From positions 1,116,001 to 1,180,000 of the forward strand of contig NZ_BNBE01000001.1 in assembly GCF_014654895.1 (NCBI RefSeq): a stretch of 64,000 bases of DNA, given 5' to 3'. The first letter of the stretch is position 1; every line of letters begins with the position of its first letter. Of this stretch, positions 55,216-64,000 are shown piece by piece. This DNA comes from Streptomyces filamentosus. Lineage in GTDB: Bacteria; Actinomycetota; Actinomycetes; Streptomycetales; Streptomycetaceae. Position numbers and translations under genes: made by a program. The notes beneath the pieces were generated by a model, which made no database searches, was not told the origin of the DNA, and saw only the letters and a program-made list of their open reading frames with translations.

Positions 55216-57288
55216 TTGAGCAAGTCGGCACACCACATCGGACCCGACGCGGCGCCGGACCGCTACCGGCTGCTGCGGTCCATCGGGCGCGGCGGCGAGG
55301 CGGTGCTCTATCTCGCGGAGATCGAGCTGGCCGGGGGCACCGAGCCCGTCGTCGTCAAGGTCCTCGACTCGAAGACGACGATCACGCCGGAGCTCTTCGA
55401 GCGGGCCAGCCGCAAGTGGAACGAGCAGGCCGAGCTGCTGCGGTTCGTCAGCCGCCCCGGCGTCGTCGGCGTGCGCGAGCACTTCCAGGGGCCGCCCATC
55501 CACGCGCCGGGCGAGTCCGGCACGCTCACCGGCCGGGCCCTCGTCCTCGTCATGAACCACGTCGACGGCCTCGACCTGCGCGACTGGCGGGCCGAGCGGA
55601 CGCTGGCCACCCCCGCCGAGCGGCGCGAGGTGATGCGCACCCTCGAACAGCTCGCGGACGTCCTCGACTGGCTGCACTCCGGCAGGGCGACGCCGTCCGG
55701 GCGGACCGTGGTGCACGGCGACCTCTCGCCGGGCAACGTCATGGTCGACGAGCACGGTCAGGCCACCCTCGTCGACTTCGGCCTCAGCAAGCTGACCGCC
55801 GACCACCAGACCGCCGAGGTGTGGTTCACCCCCGGTTACGCGGCGCCGGAGATCTTCGAGGGCAAGCGGACCCCGGCCACCGACCGGTACGCCTTCGGGG
55901 CCATCGCCTACTTCCTGCTGAGCGGCCAGTCCCCGCCGGCCGCGCCCGAGCAGCTCGCCGCCGCGTTCGCCGCCGTGCCGCAGGTCGCCGGACTGCCGGA
56001 GGAGCAGCGCCGCAAGGTGCTGGCCATCGCGGCGGCCGACCCCGACAAGCGCCCGCTGCTGCTCTCGTCGTGGGTCAAGGAGGTCCGGCACGGGGTGGTG
56101 TCCACCACGACGACCTCCCGCCCGGCCGGGCCGCAGGACGCCGTGCCGCCCCGCCCGGCCGACGCCCCGGTCACGCCCCCGCCGCTGCCGGCGGCTCCCC
56201 CGGTGGCGCCTCCCCCGGCGACCCCGCCCACGGTCCCGCCCACCACCCCTCCGGCGGCCCCTCCGACGGCTCTCCCGGCCTCCGCGCCGGTCCCGCCGGC
56301 CGAGACCCCCGCCCCGGCGGCCCGGGACGCGGCCCCTCCGGTCCAGGACGCGGTGCCCCCGGTCCAGGAGCCGTCCCCGGCCCCGGCCGCGGCGGCGTCC
56401 GAGCCCGTCGTGCCGGCCCCGGCCGGTTTCGGCGCGCCGGCCCCCGTCGCGTACGACGCCGGGCAGGGCCCGTACGGTCCCCCGACCGCGGGCTTCCCCG
56501 CGTACGGCGGGCCGGGCGGGCCGGGCCACGGCGGTCAGGGGTACGGGCCGCCGACCGCCGGGATGCCCTCGGCCGGCGGCCCGACCGCCCCGCAGCGGTC
56601 CACGCGTCCCAAGCGCCGCAAGGGCCCGCTGATCGGCGCCGTCGCGGGCGTCCTGCTGGTCGCCGTCCTCGCGGTGGCCGGCATCAAGCTGCTCGGCGAC
56701 AAGAAGGACAAGGACGGCAAGAACGACCAGGCGGGCCCGACCACCACGACCTCGGCCCAGGCGACCGCCGAACCCTCCGCCGAGGAACCGGCCACCGAGG
56801 CTCCTTCGGAGGAGCCGACCACCGAGGCGCCCACGGAGGAGACGAGCACCGAGCCGGCCGAGAGCGGCAGCCCGTCCGTCGACCCCGGCTCCGTGCCGGA
56901 CGCGACCGAGGCCGACCTCACCACCCTCGCCTCCGTCAGCGAGCCCGACAACTTCTCGGTCGGCAGCGCCAAGATCAACACCAAGGAGCACGGCTCCGCG
57001 CTGATCGGCAGCTGCTACTACGGCGCCTACGTCGAGTACGACCTCAACCGGGAGTGGAAGACCTTCGAGTTCACCGCCGGCGTCGACGACGGCTCCGAGG
57101 TCGAGACGGCGCGGGTCGTGATCTCCGTCGACGACAAGCCGGCCCTCTTCAACGAGACGGTGCACCTGGGCAAGCCGATCACCGAGACCCTGGACATCAG
57201 CGGGGCCCTGCGGCTGCGCCTGAAGGTCGAGGAGACCTGCACGGACTCCGGCAGCGGCGTCATCGCGACCCCCATGCTCAAGCGGTAA
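55216..57288 (+). CDS. Membrane Ser/Thr protein kinase with NPCBM-like outer domain
   Basis: 690-aa kinase. Cytoplasmic kinase domain (about 17-280): glycine loop IGRGGEAVLYLA, ATP Lys48, catalytic loop HGDLSPGN (D169, N174), DFG at 187-189, activation segment ending GYAAPE. The catalytic loop lacks the usual Lys (HxDxKxxN), as in HGD-type kinases. A Pro/Ala-rich juxtamembrane region (300-465), one membrane helix (~471-493), a Thr/Glu-rich stalk and a C-terminal NPCBM-like domain (~575-690, with two Cys) that could bind carbohydrate outside the cell. TTG start after GGGGGAAAG. Monocistronic. Confidence 0.9.
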   Translation: MSKSAHHIGPDAAPDRYRLLRSIGRGGEAVLYLAEIELAGGTEPVVVKVLDSKTTITPELFERASRKWNEQAELLRFVSRPGVVGVREHFQGPPIHAPGESGTLTGRALVLVMNHVDGLDLRDWRAERTLATPAERREVMRTLEQLADVLDWLHSGRATPSGRTVVHGDLSPGNVMVDEHGQATLVDFGLSKLTADHQTAEVWFTPGYAAPEIFEGKRTPATDRYAFGAIAYFLLSGQSPPAAPEQLAAAFAAVPQVAGLPEEQRRKVLAIAAADPDKRPLLLSSWVKEVRHGVVSTTTTSRPAGPQDAVPPRPADAPVTPPPLPAAPPVAPPPATPPTVPPTTPPAAPPTALPASAPVPPAETPAPAARDAAPPVQDAVPPVQEPSPAPAAAASEPVVPAPAGFGAPAPVAYDAGQGPYGPPTAGFPAYGGPGGPGHGGQGYGPPTAGMPSAGGPTAPQRSTRPKRRKGPLIGAVAGVLLVAVLAVAGIKLLGDKKDKDGKNDQAGPTTTTSAQATAEPSAEEPATEAPSEEPTTEAPTEETSTEPAESGSPSVDPGSVPDATEADLTTLASVSEPDNFSVGSAKINTKEHGSALIGSCYYGAYVEYDLNREWKTFEFTAGVDDGSEVETARVVISVDDKPALFNETVHLGKPITETLDISGALRLRLKVEETCTDSGSGVIATPMLKR

Positions 57289-57307
57289 CCCCCGTACGGG
57301 AGTACGA

Positions 57308-57346
57308 CGAAGGCCCCGCACCGGGGTTTCCGGTGCGGGGCCTTCG
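57308..57346. terminator. Terminator between kinase and gatB
   Basis: A perfect 17-bp stem (CGAAGGCCCCGCACCGG at 57308-57324 with 57330-57346), GGTTT loop, between convergent genes. Confidence 0.85.
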
Positions 57347-57366
57347 GGTGTGCGCGCGGGGGCGGG

Positions 57367-58878
57367 TCAGCCCTCGGTGACGCCCAGCTTCTCCAGGATC
57401 AGGTCCTTGACCTTCGCCGCGTCGGCCTGGCCACGGGTGGCCTTCATGACCGCGCCGACCAGCGCGCCGACCGCCGCGACCTTGCCGCCGCGGATCTTGT
57501 CGGCGATGGCCGCGTTGCCCGCGATGGCCTCGTCGACGGCCGCGCCGAGCGCGCCGTCGTCGGAGACGACCTTCAGACCGCGCTTCTCGACGACCTCGTC
57601 CGGGGTGCCCTCGCCGGCGAGGACGCCCTCGATGACCTGGCGGGCCAGCTTGTCGTTGAGGTCGCCGCCGGCGACCAGGGCGGAGACCCGGGCCACGTCG
57701 GCCGGCGTGATGGGCAGCTCCTCCAGGGAGACGCCCTTCTCGTTGGCGTTGCGGGCCAGCTCGCCCATCCACCACTTGCGCGCGGAGGCCGCGTCGGCGC
57801 CCGCCTCGATCGTGGCGACGATCGGGTCGACCGCGCCGGCGTTGAGGATGGACTGCATCTCCTGCTCGGAGACGCCCCACTCCTCGCGCAGCCGGTTGCG
57901 GCGCACGCGCGGCAGCTCGGGCAGGCCCTTGCGCAGCTCCTCGACCCACTCGCGGGCCGGGGCGACCGGGACCAGGTCCGGCTCGGGGAAGTAGCGGTAG
58001 TCCTCGGCGTTGTCCTTGATGCGGCCGGAGGTGGTGGAGCCGTCGTCCTCGTGGAAGTGACGGGTCTCCTGCACGATCGTGCCGCCGGACTCCAGGACCG
58101 CCGCGTGGCGCTGGATCTCGAAGCGCGCCGCCCGCTCCACGGAGCGCAGCGAGTTGACGTTCTTCGTCTCCGAGCGGGTGCCGAAGGTCTTGGTGCCGTG
58201 CGGACGCAGCGACAGGTTGACGTCGCAGCGCATCTGGCCCTTGTCCATGCGCGCCTCGGAGACGCCCAGGGCGCGGATCAGCTCGCGCAGCTCCGCCACG
58301 TACGCCTTGGCGACCTCGGGGGCCCGCTCGCCGGCGCCCTCGATCGGCTTGGTGACGATCTCGATGAGCGGGATGCCGGCCCGGTTGTAGTCGAGCAGCG
58401 AGTGCGAGGCGCCGTGGATGCGGCCGGTCGCGCCACCGATGTGGGTGGACTTGCCGGTGTCCTCCTCCATGTGGGCGCGCTCGATCTCCACGCGGAAGAC
58501 CTCGCCGTCCTCCAGCTGGACGTCCAGGTAGCCGTTGAAGGCGATCGGCTCGTCGTACTGGGAGGTCTGGAAGTTCTTCGGCATGTCCGGATAGAAGTAG
58601 TTCTTCCGGGCGAAGCGGCACCACTCGGCGATCTCGCAGTGCAGCGCGAGGCCGATCTTGATGGCGGACTCGACGCCGATCTCGTTCACGACCGGCAGCG
58701 CGCCGGGCAGGCCGAGGCAGGTCGGGCAGGTCTGCGCGTTGGGCTCGGCGCCCAGCTCGGTCGAGCAGCCGCAGAACATCTTGGTCTTCGTGCCGAGCTC
58801 GACATGGACCTCCAGGCCCATGACGGGGTCGTACGAGGCCAGTGCCGCCTCGTACGACAGCAGTTCAGTGACAGTCAC
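57367..58878 (-). CDS. gatB: Asp/Glu-tRNA amidotransferase subunit B
   Basis: 503-aa GatB of the tRNA-dependent transamidation complex that makes Gln-tRNA(Gln) and/or Asn-tRNA(Asn). [17 protein letters not shown], zinc Cys residues in [25 protein letters not shown] N-terminal segment, SETKNVNS and the C-terminal YqeY/tail domain. GTG start 16 bp after the small membrane gene. Confidence 0.96.
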   Translation of the reverse strand: MTVTELLSYEAALASYDPVMGLEVHVELGTKTKMFCGCSTELGAEPNAQTCPTCLGLPGALPVVNEIGVESAIKIGLALHCEIAEWCRFARKNYFYPDMPKNFQTSQYDEPIAFNGYLDVQLEDGEVFRVEIERAHMEEDTGKSTHIGGATGRIHGASHSLLDYNRAGIPLIEIVTKPIEGAGERAPEVAKAYVAELRELIRALGVSEARMDKGQMRCDVNLSLRPHGTKTFGTRSETKNVNSLRSVERAARFEIQRHAAVLESGGTIVQETRHFHEDDGSTTSGRIKDNAEDYRYFPEPDLVPVAPAREWVEELRKGLPELPRVRRNRLREEWGVSEQEMQSILNAGAVDPIVATIEAGADAASARKWWMGELARNANEKGVSLEELPITPADVARVSALVAGGDLNDKLARQVIEGVLAGEGTPDEVVEKRGLKVVSDDGALGAAVDEAIAGNAAIADKIRGGKVAAVGALVGAVMKATRGQADAAKVKDLILEKLGVTEG

Positions 58879-58894
58879 GGTGGAACTTTCCCTC

Positions 58895-59140
58895 TCAGCC
58901 CAGCAGGACGTCGTCGTCGCCGAGGCGCTTCAGCTCGCGGTACAGGATCGCGAGGCCGGTGACGATGGCGGCGGCGGACACGACGGCGTCGACGAGCTTC
59001 AGCGTGTCGTGGTCGGCGCGGGCCTTCTTGATCTGCTTCGTCACGGCGACGGCGCCGAAAGCGGTGGTGCCCATGGACAGGTACGTGCCGGCCTTGGACT
59101 TCTTGAAGCCCTTGGCCTTCTGCAGTGCACTGGTACTCAC
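58895..59140 (-). CDS. 81-aa membrane protein inside the gat operon
   Basis: Small protein starting [21 protein letters not shown] with one or two hydrophobic helices (about 20-35 and 51-68), Lys/Arg-rich ends. Its GTG overlaps the gatA stop (GTGA), so it is translationally coupled. Position between gatA and gatB is suggestive; function unknown. Confidence 0.8.
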   Translation of the reverse strand: MSTSALQKAKGFKKSKAGTYLSMGTTAFGAVAVTKQIKKARADHDTLKLVDAVVSAAAIVTGLAILYRELKRLGDDDVLLG

Positions 59141-60630
59141 AGCGACGGAGCCTCCTCGATCAGCGGGTGACCCCACTTTTCCACGAAGGCGGCCTCGACG
59201 GCGGCACCGACCTTGTAGAGCCGGTCGTCCTGCATGGCGGGGGCGATGATCTGCAGCCCGACCGGGAGACCGTCCTCCGGCGCCAGGCCGCAGGGCAGCG
59301 ACATGGCGGCGTTGCCGGCCAGGTTGGTCGGGATGGTGCACAGGTCCGCGAGGTACATCGCCATCGGGTCGTCGGCGCGCTCGCCGATCGGGAAGGCGGT
59401 GGTCGGCGTCGTCGGGGAGACGATCACGTCGACCTGCTCGAAGGCCTTCTCGAACTCGCGGGTGATGAGGGTGCGGACCTTCTGGGCCGAGCCGAACCAC
59501 GCGTCGTAGTAGCCGGAGCTGAGCGCGTAGGTGCCGAGGATGATGCGGCGCTTCACCTCGGGGCCGAAGCCGGCCTCGCGGGTCAGGGCGGTGACGTCCT
59601 CGGCGGAGCGGGTGCCGTCGTCGCCGGCGCGCAGGCCGTAGCGCAGGCCGTCGAAGCGGGCCAGGTTGGACGAGCACTCGGACGGCGCGATCAGGTAGTA
59701 CGCCGACAGGGCCAGGTCGAAGGTCGGGCAGTCCAGCTCGACGACCTCGGCGCCCAGCTCCTTCAGCAGCTCGACGGACTCGTCGAACCGCTGCATGACG
59801 CCGGCCTGGTAGCCCTCGCCGCGGAACTGCTTGACGACGCCGACGCGCATCCCGGCGACCGAGCCGCTGCGGGCGGCCTCGACCACCGGCGGGACCGGCA
59901 GGTCGACGGAGGTGGAGTCGAGCGGGTCGTGGCCGGCGATCGCCTCGTGCAGCAGGGCCGCGTCCAGGACCGTGCGGGCACAGGGGCCGCCCTGGTCGAG
60001 GGAGGAGGAGAAGGCCACCATGCCGTAGCGGGAGACCGAGCCGTAGGTCGGCTTGACGCCGACGGTGCCGGTGACGGCGGCGGGCTGGCGGATGGAGCCG
60101 CCGGTGTCCGTGCCGATGGCCAGCGGGGCCTGGAAGGCGGCGAGCGCGGCCGAGGAGCCGCCGCCGGAGCCGCCGGGGATCCGGGTGAGGTCCCAGGGGT
60201 TTCCGGTCGGGCCGTAGGCGCTGTTCTCGGTGGAGGAGCCCATCGCGAACTCGTCCATGTTGGTCTTGCCGAGGATGACCACGTCGGCGGCCTTGAGGCG
60301 CTTGACCAGCGTGGCGTCGTACGGCGGGATCCAGCCCTCCAGCATCTTCGAGCCGACCGTGGTGGGGATGCCCCGGGTCGTGAAGATGTCCTTGAGGGCG
60401 AGCGGGACGCCGGCCAGCGGGCCGAGCTTCTCGCCGCGGGCGCGCTTCTCGTCGACGGCGCGGGCCTGCGCGAGGGCGCCCTCGCGGTCGACGTGCAGGA
60501 AGGCGTGGACCTTCTCGTCGACGGCCTCGATGCGGGCCAGGTGGGCCTCGGTGACCTCGACCGCGGTCAGCTCGCCGGAGGCGATCCTCGCGGCGATCTC
60601 GGCGGCGGTGAGCTTGATGATGTCCGTCAT
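59137..60630 (-). CDS. gatA: Asp/Glu-tRNA amidotransferase subunit A
   Basis: 497-aa amidase-signature glutaminase of GatCAB. Catalytic Ser-cisSer-Lys: Lys in ALKDIF, Ser in the [11 protein letters not shown] stretch, and [13 protein letters not shown] with the nucleophile. GGAGG lies 7 nt before the ATG; starts 2 nt after the gatC stop. Confidence 0.96.
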   Translation of the reverse strand: MTDIIKLTAAEIAARIASGELTAVEVTEAHLARIEAVDEKVHAFLHVDREGALAQARAVDEKRARGEKLGPLAGVPLALKDIFTTRGIPTTVGSKMLEGWIPPYDATLVKRLKAADVVILGKTNMDEFAMGSSTENSAYGPTGNPWDLTRIPGGSGGGSSAALAAFQAPLAIGTDTGGSIRQPAAVTGTVGVKPTYGSVSRYGMVAFSSSLDQGGPCARTVLDAALLHEAIAGHDPLDSTSVDLPVPPVVEAARSGSVAGMRVGVVKQFRGEGYQAGVMQRFDESVELLKELGAEVVELDCPTFDLALSAYYLIAPSECSSNLARFDGLRYGLRAGDDGTRSAEDVTALTREAGFGPEVKRRIILGTYALSSGYYDAWFGSAQKVRTLITREFEKAFEQVDVIVSPTTPTTAFPIGERADDPMAMYLADLCTIPTNLAGNAAMSLPCGLAPEDGLPVGLQIIAPAMQDDRLYKVGAAVEAAFVEKWGHPLIEEAPSL

Positions 60631-60632
60631 GG

Positions 60633-60929
60633 TCAGTCCTCCCCCAGGATCTGCGGCACCTTGAAACGCTGCTGTTCCTGGGCGGGGGCGCCGGAGAGCG
60701 CCTGCGCGGGGGTGAGCGAAGGACGGACCTCGTCCGCGCGCATGACGTTCGTCAGCGGCAGCGGGTGGGAGGTCGGCGGTACGTCCTGCTCGGCGACCTC
60801 GGAGACGCGGGCGACCGCGCCGATGATGTCGTCGAGCTGACCGGCGAAGTGGTCGAGTTCCTCTTCGGCGAGTTCCAGACGCGCCAGCCGAGCGAGGTGT
60901 GCGACCTCCTCGCGCGTGATGCCAGGCAT
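60633..60929 (-). CDS. gatC: Asp/Glu-tRNA amidotransferase subunit C
   Basis: 98-aa GatC, the small subunit that stabilises GatA. Typical [21 protein letters not shown] start and RADEVRPSL end. First gene of gatC-gatA-(81 aa)-gatB; GAGGA 7-8 nt before the ATG. Confidence 0.95.
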   Translation of the reverse strand: MPGITREEVAHLARLARLELAEEELDHFAGQLDDIIGAVARVSEVAEQDVPPTSHPLPLTNVMRADEVRPSLTPAQALSGAPAQEQQRFKVPQILGED

Positions 60930-60968
60930 GCAGCGATCCTCTGGGGTGAGTCTGATGATGTGGGGCCA

Positions 60969-60974
60969 ATCCTA
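60969..60974 (-). promoter_or_regulatory. Candidate -10 of the gat operon
   Basis: TAGGAT on the minus strand, about 40 nt before the gatC ATG; -35 weak. Confidence 0.35.
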
Positions 60975-61024
60975 TGGGGCCCGCACCACTCCCCGTGAAA
61001 CGGTCGGCCCGGAGAACCCCCTGA

Positions 61025-61044
61025 GCGGACCCGGAGGGGTCCGC
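61025..61044 (-). terminator. Hairpin after rmdB
   Basis: GCGGACCC (61025-61032) pairs with GGGTCCGC (61037-61044), 4-nt loop, about 50 nt beyond the rmdB stop. No T-run. Confidence 0.45.
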
Positions 61045-61096
61045 CCGGTTCGTCTCCCGGCTCCCCCGGAGGTCCTTCCGGGCCGGCCGCGCCGGG

Positions 61097-63214
61097 TCAC
61101 TGCACGACGTGTCCGGGGGCCGGGGCCTGGGCCGGCTCGATCCCGGGGGCCGTGTCGGCCGCCCGGCGCCAGCCGTGCTCGCCGCGGGCCCGCAGCCAGG
61201 CGGTGGTCTCGGCGGGCGGCATCGCGGCGGAGACCAGCCAGCCCTGGACGGCGTCGCAGCCCAGGTCGCGCAGCCGCTCCCAGGTCTCGTCGTCCTCCAC
61301 GCCCTCGGCGACGACGAGGAGGCCCAGGGAGTGGGCGAGGTCGACGGTGCAGCGGACGATCTCGGCGTCCTCGGTGTCGACGGCGAGCCGGGCGACGAAG
61401 GAGCGGTCGATCTTCAGCTCGCTGACCGGGAGCCGGCGCAGGTGGACGAGCGAGGAGTAGCCGGTGCCGAAGTCGTCCAGGGACATCTTGACGCCGTGGC
61501 CGGTGAGGCCGTTGAGGGTGTCGGCGGCGCGCTGGGGGTCCTCCAGGAGGACGTGCTCCGTTATCTCCAGCTGGAGCGAGCCGGCCGGGACGCCGTGGCG
61601 GGCCAGGCGGGCGGCGACGGCGCCGGCGAAGCCGGGGGTGTGGACGTCGCGCGGCGAGACGTTGACGGCGACGGGCACCTCCAGGCCCTGGGCGCGCCAG
61701 CGGGCGACCTGCGCGAGGGCGGTCTCCAGGACGTACTCGGTGAGGTGCGGCATCAGGCCGGAGGACTCGGCGATGGCGATGAACTCGTCCGGTGGAACCT
61801 TTCCTCGCTCGGGGTGGACCCAGCGGACGAGGGCTTCGAGACCGGCGACCTGGCCGTCGAAGCGGACCTTCGGCTGGTAGTGGAGCTCGACCTCGCCGGC
61901 GTCGAGCGCGCGCCGCAGGTCGCCGAGGAGACCGAGGCGGTCGGGGGTGTTGGAGTCGCGCTTGGACTCGTACACCTCGACGCCGGTGCGGTCGCGCTTG
62001 GCCTGGTACATGGCGACGTCGGCGCGGCGCAGCAGGCCCTCGGCGTCGCCTGCGTGATCGGGGTAGACGGCGACGCCGGCACTGGCCTCCAGGACGAGGG
62101 TGAGCCCGTCGAGGTCGAGCGGGGAGGAGAGCTCGGCGACGAGGTGGCGGGCGACCCGCTGGGCGCTGGTGGTGGAGTCGGCGACGGGCAGCAGGACGGC
62201 GAACTCGTCGCCGCCGAGCCGGGCGACCTCGGCGCCGCGGGGCAGGGCGAGGCGGAGCCGGTCGGCGATCTGGAGGAGGAGCCGGTCGCCTGCGAGGTGG
62301 CCGAGGGTGTCGTTGACCGAGCGGAAGCGGTCCAGGTCGATGAGGACGAGGGCGGAGCGGGCCTGCTCGTCCCCGGCCTCCTCCAGCGCGGTCCAGGTGC
62401 GCTCCAGGAGCCACTGGCGGTTGGGGAGGCCGGTGAGCGGGTCGCGGAGCTGCTCCTCGGCGCGGGCGCGGGCGATCCAGAGGGTGGAGTCGAGGGCGAT
62501 GAGCGGGATCGCGAAGAGCGGCAGGAGGACCGGGAAGGCGGCGGCGACGACGCAGATCAGCGGGGCGATGCCGAGCAGGGCGACGGCGACGAGCCCCTGC
62601 CGGAGGAGGGCGGTGCGGGCGACGGTGGGCAGGCCGCGGCCGGACGGGGCGAGCGTGTACCACAGCAGGAGGCGGGTGGCGAGGAGGTAGGCCCCGGCCG
62701 CGAGGACGATCTCCGGGACGTCGGCGAGCGTCCAGTCGAGGGGGTGCCAGGGGGTGTCGACGCCGGGGACGTCGCCGAAGACGGCGAGGACGAGGGCGGC
62801 GGCGGCCACGCCGAGGATGTCGGCGGCGCCGTGCAGCAGGCCCTGCCGCCAGCGGTGCCGCCGGGCGGCGCTGACGAGGACGACGACGGTGAGCGAGACG
62901 AGGCCGGCGGGCACCCAGCCGTACAGCAGGAGGACGGCGAGGGTGAGGGCGGCTCCGGAGCCGGTGCCGCCCCACCAGCGCTCGCGGCCGAGGGCCACGA
63001 GGTGGCCGACGATGAGGCCGGTGAGGAGGGCGAGGGACCAGCCCGCGATCCCTCCGGGGAAGAGCGGGTGGCCGGTGCTCAGGGCCCGCTGGAGCCCGGT
63101 GACGAGCACGGCGGCGGCGGTGCCCACCACGGCGGCCGGCAGGCCGGTGAAGCCCGCGGGGAACGCCCGGCCTCTCGGCCGGGCCACCCGGGCGGCACTC
63201 TCGGTCGGTTCCAT
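61097..63214 (-). CDS. rmdB: RmdB-type membrane GGDEF-EAL protein
   Basis: 705-aa bifunctional c-di-GMP enzyme. Six or more membrane helices (residues ~22-245), GGDEF domain with RLGGDEF (334-338) and no RxxD inhibitory site, then an intact EAL domain: EAL at 460-462, NVS at 518-520, DDFGTGYS from 580, ELKIDRSFV and AEGVE. Both catalytic sets look complete; RmdB-type proteins act mainly as phosphodiesterases. ATG 63214 has GAGAGGGACGGGA before it. Name from gene order between gatC and ligA. Confidence 0.92.
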   Translation of the reverse strand: MEPTESAARVARPRGRAFPAGFTGLPAAVVGTAAAVLVTGLQRALSTGHPLFPGGIAGWSLALLTGLIVGHLVALGRERWWGGTGSGAALTLAVLLLYGWVPAGLVSLTVVVLVSAARRHRWRQGLLHGAADILGVAAAALVLAVFGDVPGVDTPWHPLDWTLADVPEIVLAAGAYLLATRLLLWYTLAPSGRGLPTVARTALLRQGLVAVALLGIAPLICVVAAAFPVLLPLFAIPLIALDSTLWIARARAEEQLRDPLTGLPNRQWLLERTWTALEEAGDEQARSALVLIDLDRFRSVNDTLGHLAGDRLLLQIADRLRLALPRGAEVARLGGDEFAVLLPVADSTTSAQRVARHLVAELSSPLDLDGLTLVLEASAGVAVYPDHAGDAEGLLRRADVAMYQAKRDRTGVEVYESKRDSNTPDRLGLLGDLRRALDAGEVELHYQPKVRFDGQVAGLEALVRWVHPERGKVPPDEFIAIAESSGLMPHLTEYVLETALAQVARWRAQGLEVPVAVNVSPRDVHTPGFAGAVAARLARHGVPAGSLQLEITEHVLLEDPQRAADTLNGLTGHGVKMSLDDFGTGYSSLVHLRRLPVSELKIDRSFVARLAVDTEDAEIVRCTVDLAHSLGLLVVAEGVEDDETWERLRDLGCDAVQGWLVSAAMPPAETTAWLRARGEHGWRRAADTAPGIEPAQAPAPGHVVQ

Positions 63215-63538
63215 TCCCGTCCCTCTCGCAGGCGGCGGTGCCGTCGCTGTCCGATGGGCCGCGGCGAGGCGGCCGTGGTGGCGCCCGGCCGTCCGTCGCG
63301 CGTCCCGCCGGCCTCGGGGCGGGGACGCGTGGCGCAGGGCCGTCCGTCCTGGCGCACGGCCGCGCAGAGCCCTCGCGCGGCGGTGCGGGACGAGACGCAC
63401 GGTCACCACACTAGGCCGCGGAGGGCTCCGAAGGGCAGCGCTCTCCCTCTCTTGCCCGAATGCGGCCTGGCCACCCGTAACGATCTGGTATGCGCCGAAC
63501 GGGTGACCTTCCGGGGTCGGGAGGGAGGGCGCCGGGGG
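63215..63538 (-). other. Intergenic region ligA-rmdB
   Basis: No gene supported. It carries a minus-strand TAGTGT box (63413-63408) that could start the rmdB transcript; a GTG 7 nt after it is in frame with rmdB, but the intervening codons include AGG, AGA and CGA and lack coding bias, so I read it as leader. Confidence 0.5.

Positions 63539-64000
<462 letters not shown>

Noticed and set aside
63215..63400. Leaderless GTG start of rmdB at 63400
   Set aside because: A TAGTGT box is correctly spaced, but the added 62 codons are Arg-rich with several rare codons, and ATG 63214 has a good Shine-Dalgarno.

Overview
The window is chromosomal DNA of a Streptomyces species or very close relative. 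The evidence is extreme GC content with a strong G/C bias at third codon positions, frequent GTG/TTG starts, and a gene order that matches, from memory, the Streptomyces coelicolor segment running from the cvn1/cvn2 operons and accB/accE to gatCAB, rmdB and ligA. There are no rRNA, tRNA or CRISPR features and no insertion sequence.

Layout. 1-10280 (+): two back-to-back conservon (cvnABCD) operons, each a sensor-kinase-like CvnA, roadblock CvnB, DUF742 CvnC and Ras-like GTPase CvnD. 10371-12183 (-): accE and accB of acyl-CoA carboxylase. 12390-17746: a small secreted M15-like protein, a YceI protein with a paired operator, a serine hydrolase, a second beta-clamp-like gene and a TPM-like membrane protein. 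17841-19711 (-): cimA behind a candidate Ile leader peptide and attenuator. 19755-25274 (-): MHS-type transporter, TetR, agmatine deiminase (aguA), an atypical urease alpha subunit and a fused urease gamma-beta subunit. 25459-28122 (-): ilvE, leuB, a 43-aa protein and a triplicated GATC palindrome. 28367-35098: PadR pair, alpha/beta hydrolase, the pruA-putA proline operon with a PucR regulator, and a TetR. 35175-40766 (-): serA, then ilvB-ilvN-ilvC behind a classical leader peptide and attenuator. 40788-47671: CdgC-type GGDEF/EAL protein, 2-hydroxyacid dehydrogenase, aldo/keto reductase, PQQ-type sugar dehydrogenase lipoprotein. 47720-54124 (-): LAL-family LuxR regulator, a 57-aa protein, an intergenic tandem repeat, GNAT, and an MMPL exporter with a palindromic operator. 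54141-54712: a decayed lipoprotein gene. 55216-57288 (+): membrane Ser/Thr kinase with an NPCBM-like outer domain. 57367-60929 (-): gatC-gatA-(81-aa membrane protein)-gatB. 61097-63214 (-): RmdB-type GGDEF-EAL protein. 63539-64000 (-): 3' end of ligA.

The central half is a branched-chain amino-acid region: ilvBNC, leuB, ilvE and cimA (plus serA) make up much of the Ile/Val/Leu pathway, and two of its transcripts carry leader-peptide/terminator architecture. Two c-di-GMP enzymes lie 17 kb apart; one has intact GGDEF and EAL motifs, the other an intact GGDEF and a degenerate EAL.

The least conventional block is ureAB-ureC-aguA-tetR-MFS. Agmatine deiminase yields N-carbamoylputrescine, a substituted urea, and its neighbour is a urease paralogue with all metal ligands but an altered active-site flap. 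I propose, as inference only, that this paralogue hydrolyses the deiminase product or a related ureido compound.
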